Origin: Reichenbachiella sp. 5M10
GTDB taxonomy: Bacteria > Bacteroidota > Bacteroidia > Cytophagales > Cyclobacteriaceae
Assembly: GCF_002742335.1 (NCBI RefSeq)
Contig: NZ_MDGR01000007.1
Coordinates: 1,740,501 to 1,804,500, forward strand
Reading direction: 5' to 3'
DNA length: 64,000 nucleotides
Below the pieces are notes generated by a model. It saw nothing but the letters and a program-made list of their open reading frames with translations. It ran no database searches and had not been told where the DNA came from. Below are positions 28,503 through 37,574 of this stretch, piece by piece. Made by a program: the position numbers and the translations under genes. The stretch's first letter is position 1. Each line of letters starts with the position of its first letter.

Positions 28503-30212
28503 TTTGATTACAGCGATTTTTTTATTCAAGATTTCTTTTTGCGTTTCAATCTTGTCAGATGATCCTGCATCCGATTTTACACTGAAGTAAAATTTGATTT
28601 TTGGTTCGGTACCTGATGGTCGTAGGGAGACTTTGGTGCCATCTTCTGTCAAGAATTGCAAAACGTTTGATTTTGGATAATTCATGGTAGTTTTAGAACC
28701 TGTCGTCAAGTCGGTTGCCTCTCCACTTTGGTAGTCGAGTAGAGTGGTTACCTTCGAGCCACCCAGTTGTGATGGGGCATTGGTTCTAGCATCACTCATC
28801 ATTTTTTGGATTTCCTCAGCTCCTGACTTTCCTTTTTTGGTCAAAGAAGATAGAGATTCCCAGTACATGCCAAACTCACTGTAAATTTCTTCTAGAAGTT
28901 CCATGACGCTCTTGCCCTGGTCCTTGGCCCAAGCTGCCATCTCAGCAATCATCGCACACGAAGCGATGGCATCTTTGTCTCTAACCTTGTCGCCTATGAG
29001 GTAGCCGTAGCTCTCTTCTCCTCCTCCTATGAATTCTTTTTTTCCTTCGAACTCACGGATCAAACCAGCAATGAATTTGAAGCCAGTCAGTGTGTCATAA
29101 CTCTCTATGTCAAAGTGAGTAGCGATGTCTTTGATGAGCTCTGTGGTGACGATCGTTTTGACAATGAATTGTTTGCCGTTGAGTTTTTTGTTTTCTTTCC
29201 ACTTGGTGCATAAGTAGTAGATCAACAATGAACCTGTTTGGTTGCCATTGAGAAGTTCGAATTTACCTTGCTTGTTTTTGACTGCTATGCCTACACGGTC
29301 AGCATCTGGGTCGGTGGCCATGACGAGATCTGCATCGATAGACTCTGCAGTGCTGAGGGCGATACTCATGGCTTCTTGTTCTTCGGGATTGGGGTAAACG
29401 ACTGTTGGGAAATTGCCATTAGGCTCTGCTTGTTCCTTGACAATGGTTACATTTTTGAAGCCAAGTCTTTCCAATATATTGGGGACAAGGGTGATTCCTG
29501 TACCATGTATGGGAGAAAATACGATGGAGAGATCAGATTGATTTCGGATCGCATCAGGGGATAGACTTAGTGCTTCCAACATGTCGAGGTACTTGTTGTC
29601 TATTTCTTGACCGATGGTCTCAATGAGTGCAGGGTTTTCTTGGAAGTTTACCTCATCAAACCCTTTGATTTTGCGCACTTCATCGATTACGTTGGTGTCG
29701 TGTGGAGCGATCATTTGCGCACCATCTTCCCAATATGCTTTGTATCCGTTGTATTCTTTGGGGTTGTGTGAAGCAGTCAAGACTACACCGCTTTTGCACC
29801 CGAGCTCACGTATCGCAAAAGAGAGTTCAGGAGTAGGTCTGAGACTTTCAAATAAATATACTTTGATACCGTTTGCCGAAAATACGGAAGCGGTTGTTTG
29901 AGCAAAAAAGTCACTGTTGTTTCTGCTGTCATGAGCAATGGCTACAGAGATATCTTCACCTGAAAACTCCTTTTTGAGATAATTGGCAAGACCTTGTGTA
30001 GCTACACCGATGGTGTATTTGTTCATGCGGTTGCTACCTAATCCCATGATGCCTCTGAGTCCTCCCGTACCAAACTCTAGTTCTTTGTAGAACGAGTCGA
30101 TGAGTTCAGTTTCCTCACCAGAGGAGATCATGTTTTCAATGGTTTGTTTGTCTGCTTGATCTATGCTACCGTTGAGCCACTTGTCGATTGATTCTTGTAT
30201 GTATGCTTCCAT
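28482..30212 (-). CDS. Phosphoglucomutase/phosphomannomutase
   Basis: A 576-residue alpha-D-phosphohexomutase from the ATG at 30212. The frame extends 93 codons into trpS, but that part is not homologous. Motifs: GTGGLRGIMG near the start, the phosphoserine loop TASHNPKEYNGYKAYW, the metal loop DPDADRVG, the sugar loop GGEESYG and the phosphate-binding RPSGTEPKIKFY. It interconverts hexose 1- and 6-phosphates, feeding glycogen, LPS and exopolysaccharide. It starts 10 bases after trpS and ends in a built-in terminator. Confidence 0.95.
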   Translation of the reverse strand: MEAYIQESIDKWLNGSIDQADKQTIENMISSGEETELIDSFYKELEFGTGGLRGIMGLGSNRMNKYTIGVATQGLANYLKKEFSGEDISVAIAHDSRNNSDFFAQTTASVFSANGIKVYLFESLRPTPELSFAIRELGCKSGVVLTASHNPKEYNGYKAYWEDGAQMIAPHDTNVIDEVRKIKGFDEVNFQENPALIETIGQEIDNKYLDMLEALSLSPDAIRNQSDLSIVFSPIHGTGITLVPNILERLGFKNVTIVKEQAEPNGNFPTVVYPNPEEQEAMSIALSTAESIDADLVMATDPDADRVGIAVKNKQGKFELLNGNQTGSLLIYYLCTKWKENKKLNGKQFIVKTIVTTELIKDIATHFDIESYDTLTGFKFIAGLIREFEGKKEFIGGGEESYGYLIGDKVRDKDAIASCAMIAEMAAWAKDQGKSVMELLEEIYSEFGMYWESLSSLTKKGKSGAEEIQKMMSDARTNAPSQLGGSKVTTLLDYQSGEATDLTTGSKTTMNYPKSNVLQFLTEDGTKVSLRPSGTEPKIKFYFSVKSDAGSSDKIETQKEILNKKIAVIKTELGLA

Positions 30213-30222
30213 GTGTATTGGA

Positions 30223-31191
30223 TCAAAATCCCATTTTTTCTTTAGTTCTCTGCAATACTTTTGAGGCGATTGCTCGTGCCTTATCTTCACCTTCTTTGAG
30301 CTTTTGCTCAAGTTCAGCGTCATTTTCCATATAGTAGTTAAACAGTTCTCGTTCTTTTTGGTATTTTTCCAATATGAGATCAAGTAGTGCTGTTTTGGCA
30401 TGACCATAGCCAAAGTTGCCTGCGAGGTAATGGGCTCTAAGTGCTTCTGTTTGTTCTGGGCTGGCGATGATTTCGTAAAGCTTGAATACATTGCAAGTCT
30501 CAGGGTCTTTGGGTGACTCTAGTGGCAAGCTGTCTGTGACTATCGACATGACACTCTTTTTGAGTTGCTTGGTAGGCAAAAAGATGTCAATCGTGTTGCC
30601 GTAGGATTTGCTCATTTTCTGACCGTCTGTCCCTGGGATGGTCTTGAGATTTTCGTCAATTCGTGACTCAGGTACTACGAAGGTTTCACCATACTGTCTA
30701 TTAAAACTATTGGCAATATCGCGCGCCATTTCTAAGTGTTGCTTTTGATCTTTGCCTACAGGTACGATTTCTGCGTCATATATGAGGATGTCGGCAGTCA
30801 TCAATACTGGATAGGTGAAGAGTCCGGCATTTACATCTGATAATTTGTCGGACTTGTCTTTGAAAGAGTGCGCATTGGCTAGCATAGGAAATGGCGTGAG
30901 ACAACTCAAGTACCAAGAGAGCTCACATACTTCAGGGACCTTCGATTGTCTATAAAATATGGATTTGCTTGTGTCAAGTCCGAAAGCTAGCCATGCTGCA
31001 GCTACAGCACGTGTGTTTTCTTTTCGAACCGTTCCATCTTTGATGGTCGTCAAAGAGTGCAAATCCGCAATGAAAAGTAGTGATTCTTGATTTTCTTTTT
31101 CTGTCAGTTGGATCGCCGGTAATATGGCTCCCAATATATTGCCCAAGTGTGGACGACCTGAACTTTGTATTCCTGTGAGTACTCTTGCCAT
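30223..31191 (-). CDS. trpS: Tryptophanyl-tRNA synthetase
   Basis: A 322-residue class Ic synthetase. The HIGH-like motif is GRPHLGN (within TGIQSSGRPHLGNILG), the KMSKS loop is QKMSKSYGN, and PVGKDQKQHLEMARDIA lies between. Length is typical of bacterial TrpRS. It charges tRNA-Trp with Trp using ATP. It is transcribed with the phosphohexomutase gene downstream and is divergent from the DUF1573 gene. Confidence 0.96.
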   Translation of the reverse strand: MARVLTGIQSSGRPHLGNILGAILPAIQLTEKENQESLLFIADLHSLTTIKDGTVRKENTRAVAAAWLAFGLDTSKSIFYRQSKVPEVCELSWYLSCLTPFPMLANAHSFKDKSDKLSDVNAGLFTYPVLMTADILIYDAEIVPVGKDQKQHLEMARDIANSFNRQYGETFVVPESRIDENLKTIPGTDGQKMSKSYGNTIDIFLPTKQLKKSVMSIVTDSLPLESPKDPETCNVFKLYEIIASPEQTEALRAHYLAGNFGYGHAKTALLDLILEKYQKERELFNYYMENDAELEQKLKEGEDKARAIASKVLQRTKEKMGF

Positions 31192-31339
31192 CTATTTTAA
31201 TTGGTCGGCCGAAATAGCCTATGATAATTTATGAAGCGTTTAAGTAAGTGTAAAATAAACGCAATAATGCTTATCATGAAAACACATTCAAAAAAATCCG
31301 TTGAATTAGAGGAAAGAAAAAATATCCTTAGTTTTGACC

Positions 31340-32437
31340 ATGGAATTATCAAATCGATTCAAGAATAGTACATTAATTATAGGCTTTATTCTAGGGTGTA
31401 TTGTCCCAAATCAGCTATTGGCTCAAGCCAAGATGGAACTCCAAGAGACTACCCATGATTTTGGTACAGTTCAGGAAGAAGATGGGCCCATTTTGCACGA
31501 ATTCATTTTTACCAATATCGGAGATGCCCCCTTGTTGATATCGACTGTCAAGGCTTCATGTGGCTGTACGACCCCTGATTGGACAAAGATTCCCGTATTG
31601 CCTGGTGAGACAGGGTATATACGTGCACAGTATAACCCAAGAAATCGTCCAGGCTCATTTAGTAAGTCGCTGCGTATCATGAATAATGGTGAAGGAGGGG
31701 TGGCATATGCTTACATCAAAGGGACGGTGATCCCTCGTGTCAAAACAGTTGAGGAAGAACTCCCACTACAGATTGGAGCACTCCGTATCAAGAGCAAAAG
31801 TGTGAGTTTTGGTCGAATGACTAATGAGAAAGCTAAATCTATGACGATGGAGGTTTACAACGCTGGAGAGGATAGCTTGACTTTTACTGATGAGTATGAT
31901 GGGCCTACATCGATCGTCGTAAGCGTCGATCCCAAGCAATTGGCCCCAAAGCAGAAGGGGGAAATGACAGTTACCTACACGCCTGCGAAGAACGATTTGG
32001 GCTCAATCAATTATGGAATAACAATCTATACGGATGAAACGGAAATGGAGAGGAAAAATTTAGATGTACGTGCTTCGGTGCGTGAGTATTTTGCTCCACT
32101 GACAGATGAAGAAAAAGGCCAAGCTCCGGCACTATTGATTAGTGACAAACTGCAAAATGTAGGGCGTATCACGCAAGGACAAACGGTCACAGCAGAGTTC
32201 GCCTTGATGAATAGCGGAAATTCAAAACTCAATTTTAGAAAAGTGGAATCGAACTGTGCCTGTTTGGTCGCTGAGCTGGCAGATTATGATTTGAAGCCGG
32301 GGAAGACAACTACGCTAAAGATGACTTTTGACACGTCAAACCGTAGAGGTACGCAAAACAAAACTGTTTATCTCTATACCAATGATCCGGTCAATTCTAC
32401 ACAGGTGGTCACAATCCGAGCCACCATTGTCAACTAA
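31340..32437 (+). CDS. Exported DUF1573 protein with two ASH-like domains
   Basis: A 365-residue protein with a signal peptide ending near LLAQA (ATG at 31340 chosen over a TTG two codons earlier). Two DUF1573/ASPM-SPD-2-Hydin-like beta domains are visible, with the family phrases HDFGTVQEEDGPILHEFIFTNIGDAPL and SCGCTTPDW in the first, and LQNVGRITQGQTVTAEFALMNSGNSKLNFRKVESNCACLV near the C terminus. A third, degenerate unit may sit between them. Such proteins are common exported proteins in Bacteroidota, with unknown role. Confidence 0.85.
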   Translation: MELSNRFKNSTLIIGFILGCIVPNQLLAQAKMELQETTHDFGTVQEEDGPILHEFIFTNIGDAPLLISTVKASCGCTTPDWTKIPVLPGETGYIRAQYNPRNRPGSFSKSLRIMNNGEGGVAYAYIKGTVIPRVKTVEEELPLQIGALRIKSKSVSFGRMTNEKAKSMTMEVYNAGEDSLTFTDEYDGPTSIVVSVDPKQLAPKQKGEMTVTYTPAKNDLGSINYGITIYTDETEMERKNLDVRASVREYFAPLTDEEKGQAPALLISDKLQNVGRITQGQTVTAEFALMNSGNSKLNFRKVESNCACLVAELADYDLKPGKTTTLKMTFDTSNRRGTQNKTVYLYTNDPVNSTQVVTIRATIVN

Positions 32438-32472
32438 ATAAGTAGATCATCGACAAGTAATGGGGAAACTAT

Positions 32473-32500
32473 GGCAAAAGCACTTAGTTTTGCCGCAAAA
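32473..32500 (+). promoter_or_regulatory. Inverted repeat with a -7-like box before the TPR lipoprotein gene
   Basis: GGCAAAA and TTTTGCC form 7-base arms around 8 bases. The same stretch holds TAGTTTTG (32485-32492), which fits the TAnnTTTG box, though I see no TTTG box 19-20 bases upstream. It could be a promoter/operator or a chance hairpin. Confidence 0.3.
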
Positions 32501-32508
32501 TTTATACA

Positions 32509-33102
32509 ATGAAGAATATATTATGGGTAGTACTCGCGGCAGTAAGTATGCTGGCTTGTGAGACTGAGGATAGAACAAAAGGCGACTCGCTATATGCGTC
32601 GAAAGAATATAAAAGTGCTGTAAAGGCTTATGACGAATATTTGGAACTGCACCCAACACATGTCAAGTCACTGTACAACAGAGGTAGATCTTACGAAGAG
32701 TTGAAGGAGTATGATAAAGCTTTGGCTGACTTTAATCAAGTACTGGAACTGGACAAGAAGAATACTTCGGCGATGTTGAGTTTGTCTAAGTACTATTATC
32801 GAGCAGAAAAATTCGACCAATCGTTGTTTTATGCAGAGTCAGCGATCAAGGTCAAAGATGATATGGCTGAGGGGTTCTTTTGGGTAGCCCGTGCGAGTCA
32901 CCACATGGGTGATTTCCCTAAGGCCAAAGCGGCTTATAACAACGCGATCAATCTCAACAAGCAGTATGGAGAAGCATATTTGTACCGAGGGGCTCTCAAG
33001 ATGCAAGAGGATAAAAAGACAGGTGCTTGTCAGGATTTCAAACAAGCGAAAAACTTGGGGATCAAGGAAGCAGAAGCTGCGATCAAAAAGTACTGCAATT
33101 GA
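32509..33102 (+). CDS. TPR lipoprotein
   Basis: A 197-residue lipoprotein (lipobox SMLAC, Cys17) consisting of about four TPR units: KSAVKAYDEYLELHPTHVKSLYNRG, YDKALADFNQVLELDKKN, FDQSLFYAESAIKVKDD and FPKAKAAYNNAINLNKQYGEAYLYRG. It is probably a periplasmic scaffold. Its last codons lie inside the terminator hairpin of the convergent nuclease gene. Confidence 0.85.
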   Translation: MKNILWVVLAAVSMLACETEDRTKGDSLYASKEYKSAVKAYDEYLELHPTHVKSLYNRGRSYEELKEYDKALADFNQVLELDKKNTSAMLSLSKYYYRAEKFDQSLFYAESAIKVKDDMAEGFFWVARASHHMGDFPKAKAAYNNAINLNKQYGEAYLYRGALKMQEDKKTGACQDFKQAKNLGIKEAEAAIKKYCN

Positions 33103-33113
33103 TCGCAGTACTT
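33081..33113 (-). terminator. Terminator shared by two convergent 3' ends
   Basis: Arms AAGTACTGC (33088-33096) and GCAGTACTT (33105-33113) around 8 bases. On the minus strand a T-run follows, so it ends the nuclease transcript. It lies over the last codons and stop of the convergent TPR gene. Confidence 0.6.
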
Positions 33114-34164
33114 ACCAATCGGAGTAGTTATAATAGCTCTCAATCTTGTTTTCTAAATCGTCAGGCATAGCTGGGAAGAAATCCATTCCGGTTTCTCGCT
33201 CAAGCTCATCAACTGATTTGGCAAACTCATATAGTTCCATGTTTGATTTTTCGTTGCTTAGTGCAAAAGCAATGGCTTTTACTTCATCACCGTCGAGTTC
33301 TAGGATGACTTTGTAGTACCCTTGAGGGATGACTACTTTGTTACTTCCTATCTTCTGATTGTAATGGGTGTATATAGGTCCTGTTACGACGAATACTTGG
33401 TTGTTGTCCATGGCCCAATCCCGCACTTTTTCTTCTAGTTTTTTCCATATGCCCCGATTAAATCCCGGTGCTTGTGGACTCATGTTGCTCATGAAAAAGG
33501 TTTCGCTAAGTGCCTGTTCGTCCCAAGTGAAATCTGCTGCAGGAGCGAGATGTCCTCGGTCGTATCCACTGCCTTTGTAGTCGTTGGGGTGAGCAGATTT
33601 GCTTTGTACTGCAGGATCTGCTCTGAAGTCATCTTTGCGCTTGAATTTAGCGTTTTTGAGATGATCGGCTGTCAGCGAGTAGGCTACCCAGTCCGCTTGC
33701 TCCGTCTTTTCATTGTATTTGAGGGTGTAGTATTCGTGTTCGATGATTTGATCTCCTTGGTCGTATTTGGGCCATGCGAAATCAAAACTCTTGGAGAAGT
33801 AGTATTGGTCGTCGTTTGTATAAGTGGGTAGGTCCTCATTGGTTTCGACGGTTTCTATCATACGCTCCTCGTTGGTAGGATTGGAGATAGGAGGGGGCGT
33901 AGAGGGAGTCTTAGGGATAGATTCGGGTGATGTTGCCTTAGGGGAAGTTGCTACAGGTTTGTTGTTTTCTTCATTCTTAAAGTAGGAGTCGCTCGTTTCC
34001 CACTGGAATGTGATCGGTTCGAAATCGGCAGTGTCAGATACGTATTTGAGTCCAAAGATCCCTCCACCTACTACCGTGAGTATGATCAATATAGTCAATG
34101 GTTGGTTACCTTGCGAACCACCTTTTTTAGATTTTGCCGTACTTTTCTTTTTTGCCTGCGCCAT
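33112..34164 (-). CDS. DNA/RNA non-specific endonuclease (EndoG/NucA family), membrane-anchored
   Basis: A 350-residue protein. A basic N terminus is followed by one membrane helix at about 22-39 (PLTILIILTVVGGGIFGL) and a Pro/Ser/Thr linker. The beta-beta-alpha-metal nuclease domain covers the second half, with the catalytic motif YDRGHLAPAADF (the His is the general base) and SNMSPQAPGFNRGIWKKLE carrying the metal-binding Asn. The domain would sit outside the cytoplasm. It starts 1 base after the stop of the dehydrogenase gene, so they are one transcript. Confidence 0.9.
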   Translation of the reverse strand: MAQAKKKSTAKSKKGGSQGNQPLTILIILTVVGGGIFGLKYVSDTADFEPITFQWETSDSYFKNEENNKPVATSPKATSPESIPKTPSTPPPISNPTNEERMIETVETNEDLPTYTNDDQYYFSKSFDFAWPKYDQGDQIIEHEYYTLKYNEKTEQADWVAYSLTADHLKNAKFKRKDDFRADPAVQSKSAHPNDYKGSGYDRGHLAPAADFTWDEQALSETFFMSNMSPQAPGFNRGIWKKLEEKVRDWAMDNNQVFVVTGPIYTHYNQKIGSNKVVIPQGYYKVILELDGDEVKAIAFALSNEKSNMELYEFAKSVDELERETGMDFFPAMPDDLENKIESYYNYSDW

Positions 34165-34165
34165 G

Positions 34166-35056
34166 TTATTTAGTAAATCTTGGAGATACGTTCAATTCTT
34201 TTGAGCCAGGAACATACGTGTAGAACCCTTCTCCTGTTTTTGCGCCGAGTCTACCAGCCGTCACCATATTGATGAGCAACGGGCAGGGAGCATATTTGGG
34301 TTGACCAAAACCATGATGTAGTACTTGTAAGATAGATAGGCATACGTCAAGACCAATGAAGTCCGCCAATTGAAGTGGCCCCATGGGATGAGCCATGCCG
34401 AGTTTCATGACTGTATCGATCTCTGTCACCCCAGCTACTCCTTCGTGCAGGGAAATGATCGCTTCGTTGATCATTGGCATCAAGATACGATTGGCGACAA
34501 AACCAGGATAGTCGTTGACCTCTACTGGGGATTTTCCGATTTGTCGTGAGAGCGTCATGATGGTCGCTGTGGTTTCGTTGGAAGTATTGTATCCACGGAT
34601 GACCTCTATGAGCTGCATGATGGGCACGGGGTTCATGAAGTGCATCCCAATGACTTGTGCGGGTCTATGGGTAGCTGCGGCAATCTTGGTGATTGATATG
34701 GACGAGGTGTTGGTAGCGAGTATGGCCGAGCTTGGAGCTGCTGCATCGATTTTTTTGAACAGTTCAAGCTTAACAGCCTCATGTTCTGTAGCAGCCTCTA
34801 CGATGAGATCTGCTTCTTTTATACCAGTGATGAGGTCTGTCGATGTGCTTATGTTTGTAAGTGTAGTGTCCTTGGTGGCTTCTGTGATTTTTTCTTTGGT
34901 CAGTAGTCGATCCAAATTCTTCTCGATGGTAGAAAGTCCTTTTTGAATGGCCTCCGTAGATAGGTCTACTAGTGTGACTTTGAATCCGTTTTGGGCAAAT
35001 ACATGAGCTATTCCATTGCCCATTGTGCCTGCTCCGATTACTGTAATGTTTTTCAT
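34166..35056 (-). CDS. 3-hydroxybutyryl-CoA dehydrogenase
   Basis: A 296-residue NAD-dependent 3-hydroxyacyl-CoA dehydrogenase from the ATG at 35056 (preceding codons are not conserved). It begins with the Rossmann motif TVIGAGTMGNGIAHVFAQNGF and has the signature IGMHFMNPVPIMQLIEVI, which includes the catalytic His, then DYPGFVANRIL. It oxidises 3-hydroxyacyl-CoA to 3-ketoacyl-CoA in fatty acid or butyrate metabolism. It is followed closely by the nuclease gene. Confidence 0.94.
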   Translation of the reverse strand: MKNITVIGAGTMGNGIAHVFAQNGFKVTLVDLSTEAIQKGLSTIEKNLDRLLTKEKITEATKDTTLTNISTSTDLITGIKEADLIVEAATEHEAVKLELFKKIDAAAPSSAILATNTSSISITKIAAATHRPAQVIGMHFMNPVPIMQLIEVIRGYNTSNETTATIMTLSRQIGKSPVEVNDYPGFVANRILMPMINEAIISLHEGVAGVTEIDTVMKLGMAHPMGPLQLADFIGLDVCLSILQVLHHGFGQPKYAPCPLLINMVTAGRLGAKTGEGFYTYVPGSKELNVSPRFTK

Positions 35057-35154
35057 GTCAGCTGATTTTGGGAGTGTGTTTAGAGAGATCAATGTTAGTG
35101 AAAAATGAGCTGATCAAAAAATGCGATGCAACAGTATTTGCAAAAAAAACAGGG

Positions 35155-35184
35155 CATAAAAAAAGGGACACAGATAGTCCCTTT
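35155..35184 (-). terminator. Intrinsic terminator after the aldolase gene
   Basis: AAAGGGAC and GTCCCTTT arms with a 7-base loop; on the minus strand a run of seven T follows. It ends the fbaA transcript. Confidence 0.75.
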
Positions 35185-35206
35185 AGTATGATTTGAGTAG
35201 GTTGAT

Positions 35207-36271
35207 TTATTTGTTCGTACCTACATTGTTCAAGTCTTCGAAAGCATCCTTGAGTCTAGCTACCAATGACTGTTCAGCAGCCCTAGTCCATACTCTTGGG
35301 TCGTACGCCTTCTTGTTAGGAGCGTCAGCACCTTCAGGGTTGCCAATTTGTCCTTGCAAGTAGTCTTTCTTGTTTTCGTAGTATTTTCTAATACCATCCC
35401 AATAAGCCCACTGTAGATCTGTGTCGATGTTCATTTTGATTGCACCGTAAGAGATCGCTTCTCTGATTTCTTCTCTTGAAGAACCTGATCCACCATGGAA
35501 TACGAAGTTTACAGGGTTTTCACCTGTTCCGTATTTCTTTTGAATGAAGTCTTGAGAGTTTTTCAAGATTTTAGGAGTCAACTTTACATTGCCTGGTTTG
35601 TATACACCATGGACATTACCAAATGCAGCCGCTATGGTGAATTTGTCACTTACTTTACTCAATTCTTCGTATGCGTATGCGACTTCTTCAGGTTGAGTGT
35701 AGAGCTTTGACTCATCTACGTCGGAGTTGTCCACTCCATCTTCTTCACCACCAGTGATGCCTAGTTCGATTTCTAGTGTCATGCCCATTTTAGACATTCT
35801 CTCTAGGTATTTCTTACAGGTCTCGATGTTCTCTTCAATAGATTCTTCAGACAAATCGATCATGTGAGAACTGAAAAGTGACTTTCCTGTTCTTTCATAA
35901 AAAGCTTCACCTGCGTCCAACATACCATCGATCCATGGCAATAATTTTTTTGCACAGTGATCGGTATTCAAAATGACAGTCACACCGTATGCTTCAGCCA
36001 TCATGTGGACGTGGTGAGCACCGGCTACAGCACCTGCGATAGCTGCTTTTTGGCCGTCGTTTGACAATCCTTTTCCTGCGTTGAAGGCAGCGCCTCCATT
36101 TGAGAACTGTACCATCACTGGAGACTCTAGGTCTCTAGCGGTTTCCAATACTGCATTGATTGAACTGCTACCAATTACATTGGCAGCTGGTAATGCAAAT
36201 TTGTTCTCATTTGCATACTTTAATAATTCGGTAACTTCGTCTCCTGTGAGTACCCCTGGTTTAAATTTCAT
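35207..36271 (-). CDS. fbaA: Class II fructose-bisphosphate aldolase
   Basis: A 354-residue zinc-dependent aldolase that interconverts fructose 1,6-bisphosphate with dihydroxyacetone phosphate and glyceraldehyde 3-phosphate. Visible markers are the zinc site in NTDHCAKKLLPW, ELGITGGEEDGVDNS, the second zinc His in FGNVHGVYKPGNV and the phosphate-binding loop VFHGGSGSSREE. The size fits the class IIA (FbaA) group. It is monocistronic, with its own terminator. Confidence 0.96.
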   Translation of the reverse strand: MKFKPGVLTGDEVTELLKYANENKFALPAANVIGSSSINAVLETARDLESPVMVQFSNGGAAFNAGKGLSNDGQKAAIAGAVAGAHHVHMMAEAYGVTVILNTDHCAKKLLPWIDGMLDAGEAFYERTGKSLFSSHMIDLSEESIEENIETCKKYLERMSKMGMTLEIELGITGGEEDGVDNSDVDESKLYTQPEEVAYAYEELSKVSDKFTIAAAFGNVHGVYKPGNVKLTPKILKNSQDFIQKKYGTGENPVNFVFHGGSGSSREEIREAISYGAIKMNIDTDLQWAYWDGIRKYYENKKDYLQGQIGNPEGADAPNKKAYDPRVWTRAAEQSLVARLKDAFEDLNNVGTNK

Positions 36272-36308
36272 ATGTATAATATTAGTGTTTGATTTGGGTA
36301 ATGCTGGG

Positions 36309-36316
36309 CAAATATA
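36309..36316 (-). promoter_or_regulatory. Candidate -7 box for fbaA
   Basis: On the minus strand TATATTTG, a full match to TAnnTTTG, lies about 40 bases upstream of the fbaA start. I see no clear TTTG box at the usual 19-20 base distance. Confidence 0.35.
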
Positions 36317-36450
36317 TGCATTTGTCCTATAAATAATTACCGAATAGAGGGCAATATCAAAATGGATAGGTAGTTAATAATAGGTATGAAAAATAGCGCT
36401 CTGTATGGAGTGTTTGTTAAAAATGTAGAATTACTAATCAACCTTTAATT

Positions 36451-37509
36451 ATGAAAAAAACGATGAAGAAATTTTTGCTATCAATGTTAGCTGTCTGTAT
36501 AGGATTGGCTTCTTGTAAAGAGGAAGAAACAGTAGGAGAATGGTCACCAGAAGAGGGGAAGGAAGCTGTAAGAAATATGTCTCAGGATATCGAGACAGAC
36601 TTGGTAGAGATGGTGGAGTCGGAAGGCGTACAAGGCGTGTTGGAAATGCTCGATTTTGTAGAATTGGATGGTATGAGCCTGATGGTCGATGGAGAACAAG
36701 CCGTTCAGGTGAGGAAGTTGGGGCGTGACATGCGACGTGTTGCAGGTGCTTTTTCTCCAAAAGCTAGATTATTGACTGAAGATGCTGATGAAGATGATTT
36801 TGTTTTGGCCGAGAATTATGGAGTATATGAGTGGAACGAGCAGATCGGTGATTTTGTACTTTCTGAAGAAGAGGTAGAGTATGTAGAGTTGAGATTCCCT
36901 GCCAAAGGAGCAACGACCAACAATGCGAGCTTCTTTCTTTACGATTGGCAAGAAGTGGAGATGGGTTTGACTGAAGTTGATGCAGCACTCAAGGTGGATA
37001 GTGAAACTATCGCAACGGTGAAATTTTCTGCAACTTATACTGCTGATGGTGAGGCGTCAAAATTGGATTTGGACTTATACCTCAAGCCATTTACGTATGT
37101 GATTTCGCTGGATGATTCGAAAGCTAAGCAGTCGAGTGTAGCCATCCGTATCAAGAAGGACAGTGATGTGTTAACTTATGTGGATTTGACGGTGGATTAC
37201 GAAACTGAGTCAAAATTTGTCGCTACTAAGGTGTCAGGAGGAGTAGGCTATGGCGATATGGAAATAACGGGAACTGTGGATACCGAAGGGATCAATGCCT
37301 CAACAGACGAAGACATCAACGACTACATCGATGTACAGCTGTACTATGATGGTGGATTGGTTGGTGATTTGGAATTGGTCATTACTACTGGCGGTGAAGT
37401 AGATGTATTTGTAGTTTATAGTGACGGGACTTCAGATTCTTTAGTTGAGTTCCTTGAGCCTGCTATTGACGAACTCGAAGATGTTTTGATTGAAGCCGAA
37501 GGAGTGTAG
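36451..37509 (+). CDS. Acidic lipoprotein of unknown function
   Basis: A 352-residue lipoprotein with lipobox LASC. The start could also be the second Met, 4 codons in. The mature protein is rich in Asp, Glu, Val and Thr and looks beta-rich in its second half (repeated D.Y...V.V and YDGGLVGDLELVIT strands), with a helical Glu-rich segment at the start. No domain is recognised. It is monocistronic, followed by a strong terminator. Confidence 0.7.
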   Translation: MKKTMKKFLLSMLAVCIGLASCKEEETVGEWSPEEGKEAVRNMSQDIETDLVEMVESEGVQGVLEMLDFVELDGMSLMVDGEQAVQVRKLGRDMRRVAGAFSPKARLLTEDADEDDFVLAENYGVYEWNEQIGDFVLSEEEVEYVELRFPAKGATTNNASFFLYDWQEVEMGLTEVDAALKVDSETIATVKFSATYTADGEASKLDLDLYLKPFTYVISLDDSKAKQSSVAIRIKKDSDVLTYVDLTVDYETESKFVATKVSGGVGYGDMEITGTVDTEGINASTDEDINDYIDVQLYYDGGLVGDLELVITTGGEVDVFVVYSDGTSDSLVEFLEPAIDELEDVLIEAEGV

Positions 37510-37538
37510 TCGCATGTAAGCTGAGTATAAAAATCATG

Positions 37539-37567
37539 AAGGTGAGATGAATGTCTCACCTTTTTTT
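37539..37567 (+). terminator. Intrinsic terminator after the acidic lipoprotein gene
   Basis: AAGGTGAGA and TCTCACCTT arms around TGAATG, running into a T-run. Confidence 0.8.
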
Positions 37568-37574
37568 GTGCCTT

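Noticed and set aside
30213-30491. N-terminal extension of the phosphoglucomutase by 93 codons
   Set aside because: The extension lies inside trpS and has no mutase-like sequence; the family starts near the ATG at 30212.
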